Source of the DNA: Pachyseris speciosa
Taxonomy: Eukaryota; Cnidaria; Anthozoa; Scleractinia; Pachyseridae
Assembly (NCBI GenBank): GCA_016490735.1
Contig: JAEMWC010000097.1
Span: 176,501-240,500, forward strand
Reading direction: 5' to 3'
DNA length: 64,000 bases
Below are positions 44,386-55,289 of this stretch, in pieces. The translations under genes and the position numbers were made by a program. The notes below the pieces were generated by a model, which saw nothing but the letters and a program-made list of their open reading frames with translations, ran no database searches and was not told the origin of the DNA. Positions within the stretch are counted from its first letter, which is position 1. The number at the start of each line of letters is the position of its first letter.

Positions 44386-45706
44386 CAGGGGTACCCAACG
44401 ACAAATTTCGGAAGATATCTGTTCGGTGGATGGTAATTGGCCTTGGGCTTTCGGTGTCGATTACAGAGTTCACTCGGATTTTCGTGACTAAAACGTGGCC
44501 AAAAAGATTCGAAATTGGAAAATCATAGCCCCAGAGGTTTTCGAAAACATAGCCAGAAATCCAAGACAGTCAGCGCGTATATTTTGAAATTCAACACGGC
44601 GGGCAGACAAATGAAGGTTATTATTATTGTTTACATGCTCTTAGCTCCGCTAATTTTAAAGATTATTGATCGAAATGTATCCACAAAATCAGTTTACCAA
44701 GTTTGAAACGATTTAATTGGTGTTACATCAGACTTGGGATATGTGAATATTTTCCTGTCCTACCTTCGATATTTTTTTTGAAATTCAGCCTGTTCATCAT
44801 ATATCAAGTACCTAACTTGTTATGAGGAATACAACTGACCACTGAAAACACGTTAAAACAATATGGCGACCGGAGGGAAAGAAAACAAACTTCTCGAAGA
44901 TGCATTTTTCCTCCGTAATGGCTTCATCTCGGCTCATCTCGCCTTTCTGAAAAATGCTACTATTCACATAAAAGACACAACATGTTAAGGAAAATTTTTA
45001 GAGCCAAGAATAACAAATTTGCGAGCTTTATCTCTTATCTTTTGAATAAGATAGCGGGGAATTAATTCGGTGCAGTTGTTTTCTCGAAGTAGACTAAGGA
45101 AGCCATAAAGGTAAGACCTATTTAAAGGAAAATTGAGAGAAAAGTGTGGCTAATTTATGAGATTATTTCGATCAAAAACGCACCGTTTAAAACAATTCTT
45201 TTCTCATATTGTACTTCGTAAAACATGACTCGAACTTGACTCTATCTATTAAAATCATGTGGAATACTGAGTTTTGTGCGGCTACACCACAAAATGCAAA
45301 ACAATATTATTTTCCCCTCATTTCCTTTATATTTCGCCGCCATGTTAAATCCGTATGTGCGTTCTCTGCGCATGCTTGCGGCCATTTTGGAAGCCATGTT
45401 GTATGGGATTTCTGGCTATGAGGTCGTATTTGCTGTTTTTGGCAGTCAAAAACGTCAGCTAGTATTTTCGGAAAGAAAATAGTTCCCTAAAAAGTTCGTG
45501 GAAAGGTCATTTCAGCTTGCATGTTCTCAAAGGAAAGATTTGTTCCCTGACATTTTCGGGCAATTAAAATTTTAGCTAAGGAATCCGAACAGATTAACTT
45601 TGTCTAGCTAATGAAAACATGACTTTAAACAGACTTCAAACACCGTAAGGTACTTAAAAATGCCTTTCTACAGCTTTTGGTTGATTTGGCTCGTTGGGTG
45701 CCCCTG
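44386..45706 (+). mobile_element. hAT-like MITE, copy with nested insertion
   Basis: CAGGGGTACCCAACGAC at the left and CGTTGGGTGCCCCTG at the right; the MITE body is 44386-44547 plus 45421-45706, colinear with 58936-59381. The insert is the element at 44548-45420. It ends 319 bp before GPCR 1. Confidence 0.85.
44548..45420 (+). mobile_element. 873-bp TIR element nested in a hAT-like MITE
   Basis: CATAGCCAGAAATCC and GGATTTCTGGCTATG ends. Uninterrupted copies of the host MITE (GGTTTTCGGAAGGGTTGTAA at 59087; GTTCGGAAAGGTCG in the 4749 copy) define the insertion point. A related copy is at 5343-6243. No transposase motif seen. Confidence 0.8.
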
Positions 45707-46024
45707 AAAATAGAATTTTCTCTTAAGCACCGGTTTTAAAGTATTATATCTCGAGATTTCCATGATTTAACCAACTTTAAAATACTGCGGCATATCGACC
45801 TTAGGCTATCTTGATAGAACTGTGTAAATCTCAGTACTACAGCTTTAAAGCTGTTTAAAGCTGGTCCTTCGTTTGACCGTTTGCGATGCATTCAACGGCA
45901 AAATCCCCACCTCCCTCCCCGCTGAACTAAAAAAGTGCAAAAATTGGCTGAAGAGGGAATGGTTATTTGTAGAACTCTCGCTAACACTGCCATTTCCTTT
46001 TTTTCTTCAAAGGGGGATTTAACA

Positions 46025-47095
46025 ATGACCAACACGACACCGACCTTAGTCGAACCAAGCGAGTCTGTAACACTTGGCGACAGCAAGGAAGGATATTTTT
46101 GGTTATCGATATTTGTCGTCGAAGCAGTCATCATCGTCATCCTCAACATCTTAACCATCTTAACCTTCGCTAGGAATCCCTGTTTGCGCAAACGCAGTGC
46201 GTATTTCCTTATAAACCTTTCAGTGACTGACGTGTGTGTGGGAATATTCGTGATCCCGATCTCCATTTTTCGTCGAGGGAACACTTACGGACTTTGGAAC
46301 GTCGAGATAACTCACGCATGGTTCATTTCCACATATGCAGTTGATACTTTCTTCTTTGGATGTTCTCTAGCGTTTCTTGTCTCCATATCAATCGAGAGAC
46401 TCCACGGCACGAGGCATCCAATGCGACATCGGATGATATCGAGCTCGTCCTACAAGAGATGGATTTTTGGCGTATGGGCGGCATCGGTTATCTACACATC
46501 CATCACAGTGTCCCTCTTGCATTATGGTATATTCGGGCAGCGATTGTGGTACATTGTGGCTGGATGTGTCCTTGCATGTCTATTAACTTTAAGCTGTTGT
46601 TATGTGGCGATTTTCGTCGCTGTACGATACAGGAAACACCCCGAACTTGCCAGTCGTCTCGCGGCTAAGAAAGAACGAAAACTAACCGTGACACTGCTTA
46701 TTGTAACTATCGTGTCTTTATCAGTGTGGCTCCCTTACGTGTTATTCACGTTCTTAGAGGTCAAACTGACACCTTTGTTATCACCAGCAGTGTTTTTACG
46801 CCTGCGCAGTGTCTGCGAGTTGCTGTTCTTTGCCAACTCTTTCGTGAACCCGATACTATATACCGTAAGGATGCCCGAGTTTAGAAAAGCAATTGGATCT
46901 CTGCTATCATCCTCAGTTCTTTCCCGGTTGAGGATTTCCTCAAGTAGCAAGGTAGTGCGATCCAAGAGAAGGAGACAATCATACTATTTAAAGGAGACAG
47001 AAATGGATTCGAATGAGATCAGCCTTCCGACTGCTATTTATATAAAATATTCGGATATGGCAGATTGCAGGAGAATCCCAGCAAATATACTATAA
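46025..47095 (+). CDS. GPCR 1: class A (rhodopsin-like) receptor, adenosine/amine-like, 356 aa
   Basis: A seven-transmembrane receptor of the plasma membrane, single coding exon. TM1 about 24-48 (ILNIL, with Asn1.50), TM2 62-82 (NLSVTD, D2.50, then VGIFVIPISI, close to adenosine-receptor TM2), TM3 98-122 with D107 (3.32) and ERL instead of DRY (124-126), TM4 146-167 (W), TM5 174-202, TM6 220-246 (W235-x-P237), TM7 265-281 (NPILY), helix 8 MPEFRKAI, basic/Ser-rich tail. The conserved Cys3.25 is Phe and extracellular loop 2 is very short with no Cys, so the usual disulphide is missing. The start chosen is the ATG at 46025: N-terminal NTT site, homologous start in GPCR 2, and a pyrimidine tract plus AAAG at 46012 that could be a 5' UTR splice acceptor. 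Ligand unknown; D3.32 permits an amine. Confidence 0.9.
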   Translation: MTNTTPTLVEPSESVTLGDSKEGYFWLSIFVVEAVIIVILNILTILTFARNPCLRKRSAYFLINLSVTDVCVGIFVIPISIFRRGNTYGLWNVEITHAWFISTYAVDTFFFGCSLAFLVSISIERLHGTRHPMRHRMISSSSYKRWIFGVWAASVIYTSITVSLLHYGIFGQRLWYIVAGCVLACLLTLSCCYVAIFVAVRYRKHPELASRLAAKKERKLTVTLLIVTIVSLSVWLPYVLFTFLEVKLTPLLSPAVFLRLRSVCELLFFANSFVNPILYTVRMPEFRKAIGSLLSSSVLSRLRISSSSKVVRSKRRRQSYYLKETEMDSNEISLPTAIYIKYSDMADCRRIPANIL

Positions 47096-47211
47096 AGACA
47101 AACATCGTTCTGAGAGCAGGGTGGCGCTTCATATACAAACAACGCAAATTTGAAACAAGCTAAGCTATTTTCTCCAGCCACAATAACGACGTGCCAAACA
47201 GAAAAACTGAT

Positions 47212-47281
47212 GTTTGTTTGTTTGTTTGTTTTGGGGGTTTTTTTTGGTTTGTTTTGTTGTTGTTGTTGTTGTTGTTGTTTT
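47212..47281. repeat. (TTTG)n / (TTG)n microsatellite
   Basis: Short T/G repeats in the GPCR 1 3' flank. On the minus strand they give open frames of repeated Gln, Asn or Thr, which are not coding. Confidence 0.9.
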
Positions 47282-47335
47282 GTGATATCCAAATACATGG
47301 ACCACCTGTAGGCAAATGTTTTGTTTTGGGGGCAG

Positions 47336-47341
47336 AATAAA
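47336..47341 (+). terminator. Candidate polyadenylation signal of GPCR 1
   Basis: AATAAA 241 bp after the stop codon, beyond a (TTTG)n/(TTG)n run at 47212-47281. Confidence 0.4.
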
Positions 47342-47399
47342 ATGGACAATCAAGAAAGAAGTGCTTATTATAACGGTCTCGGCGAGGAAACAAAATATG

Positions 47400-48150
47400 A
47401 TAGTCAGTCGTGAGCGTCTCTACAATCTATTATGAAGAGGTAATAGCAAAGCGCATCTATTAAAGCGCAAACGAGTATGGGTAATCAAATTTATTATTCA
47501 AGACATTGTGACCTATTCTAACTCAATGTTGTACCCAATTCAAATCTCCCGGGCTTGAGATTCTTTGTGTATTGTATTTGCATTATAATGTAGTATTCAT
47601 ATTTAAATGATATGGAAATACCTGGAACAAAACGTTTTAATGCCAAAAGGTTTGAAATGGGTACAACACTGAGTAGGCCGAGTGGGTCTATATGATCATG
47701 GCACCCTCAATACAGGCGTCAAGAGTTCCGGTTTCCTTTGTGGGACGCAGAGCATTATGGGAAAGAAAGCGGAAATCATGTAATTTTTCGGGCAAAACGC
47801 TCTTGATTAGGGCAACGACACTTGGAAGGAAACATTATAAAATACTGCTGTTGACGTGATTTCCAAAAGTCGTAAAGAATCTAGTTAGTTACTTTTCAGG
47901 TGATTAGAAAACCGAAAGTGGTTTCTTCAGAGATTTGGTAATTTCAATAATATCGTGTAAAATGTAAAGTGTATCGTTTCGCTGACATCTGCTCCAGTTC
48001 GCGCCTAATTTTCGCGCCGATTCCGCGGAGAGCGGGAAAACGTTTTGACGAGTTCACATGAAGGTCAGGTTTAAGGTTTCTTCGTTGAAGTTCGTTCGAT
48101 TCCGGCTTTGTGGAGTTCGTGGACTTAAAAGGTTGAAGAAAAAGTGAAAA
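47400..48150. other. Intergenic with a GC-richer, promoter-like patch
   Basis: At 48000-48045 two E2F-like sites lie 13 bp apart (TTTTCGCGCC at 48009-48018, GCGGGAAAA at 48032-48040) in a CpG-rich patch. No first exon or downstream gene is recognised, so it may be repeat-borne. Confidence 0.3.
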
Positions 48151-48153
48151 ACT

Positions 48154-48562
48154 TAGGCCCCGTTTATATGGAGAAAAGTTGTCCCGGGTAGAAGGGTCAC
48201 CCGCCTACCCGAGCTACCCTGGGCGAGCCACTTTTTCCTACATTTCCTTACAAAACTTGGTGAGCCGTTTACATGAGTAACAAAAAGTTGGCTCGGCTAG
48301 AAGGGTGACCCTCCTAGCCGGGTCACCCTCTTTCGATGATAGGGTCACCCTCCTAGCCGAGCCAACTTTTCTCCATATAAACACTTTGGCTCGCCTAGCC
48401 GGGTCAACTCGGTCAGGGTGAGACAATCAGAGCATGCGCGAATGCTGCTGGCTCGGGCAAAAGGGTCAGCTTTTTCTCATATAAACGCTCGCTAGAGTTG
48501 ACTCGGCTGGGAGGGTGACCCTCTTGCCCGGGACAACTTTTCTCCACATAAACGGAGCCTTA
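48154..48562. mobile_element. MITE, TTAGGCCCCGTTTATATGGA ends
   Basis: Left TTAGGCCCCGTTTATATGGA and right TCCACATAAACGGAGCCTTA are inverse. The interior repeats AGGGTGACCCTCCTAGCC several times. About 409 bp. Confidence 0.9.
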
Positions 48563-48569
48563 GAGGGTG

Positions 48570-49865
48570 ACTAAAGGTCAAGCGGCCGTCAAGGTCAACA
48601 AGGCGAAAGGTAAATACTACACAAATTCCATTAAGTAATCTGTTTATTCTATTCGATCGATTCTATCCGTAAATCTCAGTATTTAAGTATCACATAATAC
48701 GAGTTGATGTCACCCAGCTGGTAAGTAACGGCCATTGACTGCTTTTTCAGCTTTTATTGTCCCTAAATCAAATGATATGTGGTATCTGGTAAAGACTCAC
48801 GGAACTGAATATTTTTCATTCCTATATTAGTGTTACTGCATTTAGCAGACATTATTTTCATCATTATTCATATTTATTCATCGGTGTAGTTTTGCTAATT
48901 TTGTTCGATGTTGACATAATGCACTTCAACATGCTAGAAGGCGGAATACCCGGTTTTTCAATGGACCTTTTTGTTTTTCGGGCAAGAAAGTCACCACGGG
49001 CCGATTACGGATTATGCAAATTAGGAAAGAAAAAACAAAAGGTTATCCGAAGGCCACATTTGTTTTATTTACATTGAAATTTGTTGCGACTAGAGCAAGA
49101 AAAAGTGAAAACACGACCAGGAAAACAGTCAAAGAAAAGTGTGATCCGGGTTTGAAACAATGAATGAATAGATAAGGGCATGTATTACCGGATTTGAAGT
49201 GAACTAAGTTATAGAACCGTTTTCTAAGCCATAAAATAAACAACTTAATAACCTCGCCGGTCGGTCACTCCGGAAAAATCTCAAACCTCGGCTTTGCTGT
49301 ATTGATCTCGCTATCGCTCGGTCAATACGGCAAGACCTCAGTTTGCGTTTTTCCCGTAACGACCTCACCCTCGATTAATTAGTAGTTAGTAAAGGCAATA
49401 ATTCAACAAGGTAACAGATAGAAAGACTATTTACAGTCTTAATTGTGAATCGCTCTTCTAATTCATATACAATTTTCAAGGACAACTTTTCATTTTGGTG
49501 TAAATCAGTTGAAGTCAAGTTTGAAAAACGAAGGAAAAGTGGGCGCCGGCATACCAAAACCTCGAAAAAGGCGTTTTAAATAACTATGAAAAAAGCAAAC
49601 TATAATTTGTCACTAAAGCATGCTCGACCCATAGGTCTACAGGGATTAAGTTTGCAATGTTTTCACTATTCAGTAACAACCATGGAAGCCCCACCAGCAT
49701 CAGAAATTTGCCTATGCACATCAGAACATATTTGCGTCAAAGTCCTTAACCTCCATTTAAGTAACTCAAAACTGTTTTTAAAAAAGTGTTTCGTTTATGT
49801 GGTGCTATTAAAATTTACTTTATTTTTCAGAGTCTTCAATTTTTTGCTCTTACGAAGGGTTTAAT
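48570..49865. other. Intergenic, no gene recognised
   Basis: AT-rich. At 49250-49375 a CpG-richer, partly self-complementary stretch (CCTCGGCTTTGCTGTATTGA / TCAATACGGCAAGACCTC) looks like another dispersed repeat. Short frames (48892-49077, 49586-49864) lack support. Confidence 0.4.
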
Positions 49866-49870
49866 CCATA

Positions 49871-50287
49871 CCCGGGGGGTACTCCCCAAAAAATTTGGGT
49901 GGGGGTGTGCGGCCCAATTTTTGTACTTCCTGAAACCCTTACCCTATTTCAGACCAAAATCTGCGATTTTCCCTACCCTATTCCAGACCTGACCAAAAAT
50001 TCGATACCCTATTTCAGACCTATTTCATGAACACGGTTGGCGTAAACATAATTAAAATACCAAAAAGAAGGGCTTTTGTTGATGGTCTTATCGCCTAATG
50101 ATGAAGAAGTAGCTTCTTCTAAAAAAACATACCCAATTCAAGACTAGAGTGCACAAACCATACCCTGTTTCAGACCAAATGGTCAAAATCGAAACCCTAT
50201 TTCAGACCAAAACGGCTAAAAAAACCATACGCTTTGTGGCCGCACATACCTAAATAGCCAATATAAGGGAGTAACCCCCCTCCCGGG
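49871..50287. mobile_element. MITE, CCCGGGGGGTACTCCC ends, 8-bp TSD
   Basis: CCCGGGGGGTACTCCC at the left and GGGAGTAACCCCCCTCCCGG at the right, flanked by AATCCATA on both sides (49863-49870, 50288-50295). The interior repeats CCCTATTTCAGACC at least five times. The TSD length fits hAT-type elements. Confidence 0.9.
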
Positions 50288-50370
50288 AATCCATATGACT
50301 CTTTAAAAACGTATCATGGTAAGAAGTCAAATGACAAAGAAAACGATCAATGCTTTCAAAGCATTTCACA

Positions 50371-50547
50371 TCACTCACTCATGATCACTTACTCACTTAC
50401 TCACTCACTCGCTCGCCCACTCACTCACTCACTCATGATCACTCACTCACTCACTCATGATCACTCACTTACTCACTCGCTCTCTCACTCATTCACTCAC
50501 TCACTCGCTCTCTCACTCACTCACTCACTCACTCACTCACTCACTCC
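50371..50547. repeat. (ACTC)n microsatellite
   Basis: Interrupted by ATGATC units. It gives a spurious frame of THSL repeats. Confidence 0.95.
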
Positions 50548-50689
50548 AGTCTTTTTTTTTTCTCTTTCTGTTTTTTATTTATTTTTAAACGATTATTTTT
50601 TATGTTACCAATGGTTGAGCGGGACTTTTAAGCAACGTGGCTTAAAGTACTTGACGTCATCACTTTGAATTCGCTTTGAAGGTAGGTTG

Positions 50690-50872
50690 GGTGTCGGGTT
50701 ACAGCTATGGTTAGGCTTAAGGTTAGTTTTCGGGCTTACGGTTAGGGCTATGGTTAAGGGTAGGGTTAGTTTTTGGGCTTACGGTTAGGGTTTGGGTCAG
50801 ATTTAGGGTTAGTTTTAGGCTTGGGGTTGGGGTCAGCTTTTAGGGTTAGGGTTAGTTAGGGTTAGGGTTAGG
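50690..50872. repeat. Interstitial telomere-like repeat (TTAGGG)n, degenerate
   Basis: About 180 bp built of GGTTAGGG-related units, becoming perfect TTAGGG at the right end (50840-50872). TTAGGG is the metazoan telomere unit, also used by cnidarians. The array runs 5'-TTAGGG-3' toward the right and stops abruptly at GGAAAACATT. Confidence 0.85.
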
Positions 50873-51125
50873 AAAACATTAACACTTTTGCACAAAGCAC
50901 GGCAAAATAAAGTCTTTGTGGCACCAAATATGAATTACTGTTCACTTAAACCTAGAAAATACTTTAGAGTAAATATGATATTTAATTGATATCAACGGTG
51001 AATTGAATTTTGCTAGCTAACTTCCATTGGATCCAAAAAAAAACGAGAAAGTATTTTGAGTTCAAGAGAGGGTGTTTTAGAAGTTAATTGAACTTTCAAT
51101 GTCAAACCATGTAATTCGATCCGCT

Positions 51126-51309
51126 ATACACCTTATTCCAAAATGGCGGGCAATTTATTATTCTTTTGTTTGCATGTTAATTAGCCCTCTTTGCCTCGTC
51201 AGCATGAACAAAATACAAAAGAATTTTGACATGAAAATGAGGCAAAGAGGGCTAATTAACATGAAAACAAAAGAATAAAAAATTGGCCGCCATTTTGGAA
51301 TAAGGTGTA
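51126..51309. mobile_element. Near-perfect hairpin MITE
   Basis: ATACACCTTATTCCAAAATG and its inverse CATTTTGGAATAAGGTGTAT, with arms of about 80 bp continuing through AATTAGCCCTCTTTGCCTC and its inverse. Confidence 0.9.
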
Positions 51310-52490
51310 TATTTTGCACAGCATTTCTGTTCCTTTTTAACGTTCAAGGATAGCATTTGACTTCTTTTTAGACGGTCTGTAGCTTGGAAATACACATATG
51401 GTACTCTTTACTCTATCCGTAGACATTTGTTTTATCAGAGCCCCAAATGTGCATGTAAAACAGCTAGAAAGACGACATTCATCTCGCACTGCATCATGGG
51501 ACATTCGATGACAACACGAAGCGTTAGTCACGCTCAACTGAATTAAGGCCTGGGTCTATAAAATGATTATTTTAGGGTTTTTCTCAAAATCGTACTTTGA
51601 GGCGCAAAGAAGGAACAAATGATGGTTATAATGTTGTAAAGTATAGAATCTAGAAAAAAGAAAATGAAAGTACCTGGTCACATGACTGACCACGCCCTTA
51701 ATTCATGAAAATCGTAAATAAAGATTCCTACCATTAGCTACTTTCCCAGGTTATTTTTGTCTTCACAGAAACATTCAACATAGAAACGATTAAAAAAACG
51801 CGGTCGGAATGGTTCGAAGCGTTGCACTCTCCACGTGTTATTTCCTGTTCTTTACTAGTGCCAGTCCTACTCCTACTTGGAATCGCTTCAGAGGAAAACA
51901 GTTAAATGGTAATCTCTCATTCCACCTGCTGTTAATAGCACCATACTAATAGCCATATTAAGGACGTAAATTTTGTCAAGAAAACTATTGTTTGCTTGTG
52001 GGAATTTTGAGTCAACGGATTTCTTACAAACCTGGGCGTGGTTGGTCACGTGATGAAAAAATTTACTTTCTCGTAGATACATTTCCCGCAATTTACGGTT
52101 CCAGTTTGGCCTAAATTGTTATCGAAGCGATACCTTCTAATCAATTTACTTTAGACCCCCCCCCCCCCCCCTCGCTAAAATCCGCAGGGACCCAGGCCTT
52201 AATTCACTTGAGCGTCCCGCCATTTAAAAAAAAAACATTTTTTAAGTCCAAAAGCAGATCTTAATTCCCAAACTACCAACTCGGAAAGCCTTGGCAAATG
52301 AGCCACAACTAATACTGGTATGGTTTTATGACAAGGCCTGCTCATAGACTCACCTCCTGGATCGATCTGCCTTCGAATGCTGATTATCACCTCGAGTGCC
52401 TAAAGAAGTTTAGTCAGCACTGTCAGCAATCAAACGAGCAGAGCATATTTCATTTCTTCGAAACATGCCAGTGACTTGCGGACATCTCAT
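51310..52490. other. Intergenic, no gene recognised
   Basis: Contains a 16-base C run near 52158. ACCTGGTCACATGACTGACC (51673) and TGGGCGTGGTTGGTCACGTG (52031) form a diverged inverted pair suggesting another 0.5-kb foldback element (about 51540-52200; GCCTGGGTC at 51549 and GACCCAGGC at 52189 are its ends). Confidence 0.5.
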
Positions 52491-52494
52491 CTCT

Positions 52495-53012
52495 CAAACG
52501 TGTGCAGAAGAAGGCAGCACGGTTTTGTTTAAACAACTACCAACCTACAGCTAGTGTTACCGAGATGTTAAGCGACCCAGGATGGCCCAGTCTTAAGACA
52601 AGGAGAACAATAGCCAGATTAAATCTAATCTATACATTAAAATATGCCATGGCAACATCGATATTGATAAAAATAGTTACCTGTGCTCGTCTAAAATTTG
52701 CGGTGCCAGAACCCGTTCTAGTTATAATTATAAATTTTTGAAAATAAATGCCAAAAGGATGTATATTTTTATTCCTTCTTTCCACGTACGCACCCTCAGG
52801 ATATGGAACAAACTTCCAAAAGACGTTGTTGAAAGCAATTCTTTAGAGATTTTTAAGACTAAGATTTCCAAGTATTTTATCAAGCAAATTTAAACTTGTA
52901 GATATTATTTTTATTATTGTTATTTTAATCTTTTTGTAATATTTTTAACGTTGGTGTGATGTCAAACGACTTTACGGACGCATTTTAATGTAGGTGTAGA
53001 TGTAGATGTCCT
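52495..53012 (+). mobile_element. LINE 3' end with (TGTAGA)n tail
   Basis: C-terminal RT frame: VQKKAARFCLNNYQPTASVT, SDPGWPSLKTRRTIARLNL, then, after a stop at 52739, FIPSFHVRTLRIWNKLPKDV, SLEIFKTKISKYF. The 3' UTR ends GACTTTACGGACGCATTTTA then GTAGGTGTAGATGTAGATGT. Dead 5'-truncated copy. The end of the SINE at 31761-32193 resembles it. Confidence 0.8.
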
Positions 53013-55240
53013 TCAACTACCTGGCAAACAGCAAGATACCTAAAAATCCTCATTTAGAAGGTAAAGGATTGAAGCTCTTTCGATCATGTGGGACTTACTG
53101 TTGTGTTGTTGATGCTACGTAGCCACAAACCTGAACGTCATAATACTTATTGTGACGAAATTGCTTGCCAGGTTTTCCTTTCACTGGACTAAGGCCGATT
53201 ATATAAAAGGAAGAAGATATACACTACAAACTGTTTCCATCGAAGGTTTAGTTAAAGAGATATATGCTGGTAAACCTGATAGCGATCTATGGATATTCAC
53301 TACAAACGAACAGACTCGAACATCGCGTGATAAGCATAATGTGTTCGATGTGAGAAGGACACATTGCATCTTCTCTCTTTTCTTTTGTTTAGCGCTAGAT
53401 TAGGGATACAAACTCTGTATTTTTGCAGGCCCGAGTTTAGGGCTAATTGTGGCCTCTTGTTTAGCAAAAATCGTGAAAATTGTGCTCGTAATGACGAATT
53501 ATGCCAAACATTGCTGATCAAAGCGGAGACTTAGCTACTCAACGGGTAGGCTCACTCGCCTTAGCGAGCGAGTACCAAGACTCTCCTGACAAACGTTGCT
53601 GCAACCCTTACATTCTGTATTTTCGTGTTCAATGCTTTCTTACATTCTCTGTCATCTCTTATCTCAACGACATCTTTAAGCTCTTTTTCTAGCGTTCGTC
53701 TTACGCTCTTACGCTACTTACCAACCTCTAACTACAACTAGCTGTACAACTAAAGGTGCAGCTGGCTCGAACGTCCATAGTTAAATATTCTATCCGTCTA
53801 GACTTGTTTGGGTTTACAGACCGTGTGGATATGAATAACTCCAGGCTCTCATTCAGGAATTATACCCAAAGATACCAACGCGGACACAAAAACGAATATT
53901 GAACTGCCAAATAAATCTTTGAAGGAATGACTAACAGAAGAGGGTTTAACTACAACTCGTGGAGGTCTCAGTCAAACTAGAAGACAAAACAGTTCGGAAC
54001 TCACAAAATTGTTTGTGGGCGAACATTGACCCTTTAACAAAGGGGATAGGAAATATACGATATTCACTTCACAACACTAGCACAATCTGATTCATTAAAT
54101 CATTCGTTCGCGTTTTCGTTAGTTCAATCATTCAGTCATTCATCCATGCTGGCATGTATACATTTATTTAGTGACCGACTCAGATTATTTCTCTTATTCA
54201 GTTATCTATAATTTTATCTAGAAACTTCTTTATCATGTATATATGATCATGATAGCTCCACCTTATTTATGCTCTACAGGAGCCCGTGGGTTCCTGTACT
54301 CTACGATGCTAAAGTTCCCTAACTGACCTTAGAGGTGAAATTAATAATTCATTGAGCAAACAATCCTACGAGAATAGTTAAGCGAATTTAAAGCGAATGA
54401 CGATTTGATAAACGTGTTGGCTCGTCAAACCACTTCAATAGGCACTCTTTCATATCTTTTAACTGCCAGTTGAAACTTTTAATCAGAAGTTTTGCCTCTC
54501 AGTTGCATTTAAAGGGAAAGAATGAGTTTTACGTTTTTTTGTAATATTGAATAACTCCTCGGGGAAGTCTCCAGGGCAATAGATCTAACAAATAATTCAG
54601 TAATGATAAGTATGCGAGGATAAGATAAACGCTTCAAGTCTGTCATCTCACAAAATACGCATCAGTTTGTGAGCAAAGCAGCGCGGACAATTTCATTTTC
54701 AGACGCAGTAAGTATAATTTGACAAGGTTTTGACAGTAAATTCACCAAGACATCTTACGTATAGACTTCGTTTTTGTGTCTCTATGAATAACAGTGGACC
54801 GAAATTATTTCTTACATATATTCAACTATTTAAATTGTTAAATAATTTGCAGTTTGTTTTTTTACGGTTGACGTGAGTCCGTTGTCAAACTTAACTTCGA
54901 TATCTGATAAGGGTTCAACGACCTTCAACGCTAATAGATTTAGTTAGAGTGTATAGCGACTGCAAATCAAACCGGCGTAAAATTGCACAACGGTTTTTGA
55001 GAAAACAGCGTTATTCTTCGAGAGGAGACCCTCGCCATAAAAGCAATTTAAACAGGCAAGTAGCATGAGTTACACACGATATGATCGATAAACAAAACCG
55101 TCTTTCTAGAACTGGTCACTTGCACACATTTCGCAATATAAAGGTGTACTTTTTTTTAGAAAATTAACCAAGAGATTGGCGCACCCTCTCAAATTCCTTG
55201 ATTACCAGTAGAAATTAATTTGGCGTGAGCTGCTAGTAAT
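53013..55240. other. Intergenic, no gene recognised
   Basis: Frames at 53152-53403 and 53501-53692 have no domain, and the antisense frame at 53300-53521 overlaps. The remaining 1.5 kb is AT-rich with no open frame. Nothing seen. Confidence 0.4.
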
Positions 55241-55241
55241 A

Positions 55242-55249
55242 GGGAGACT

Positions 55250-55289
<40 letters not shown>

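Noticed and set aside
45892..46284. 130-codon minus-strand frame beginning MFPRRKMEIG, and its twin at 59610-59933
   Set aside because: Antisense of the GPCR N-terminal coding regions; similar to each other only because the receptors are paralogues.
47038..47393. Gln-, Asn- and Thr-run frames on the minus strand
   Set aside because: Three readings of a T/G microsatellite downstream of GPCR 1.
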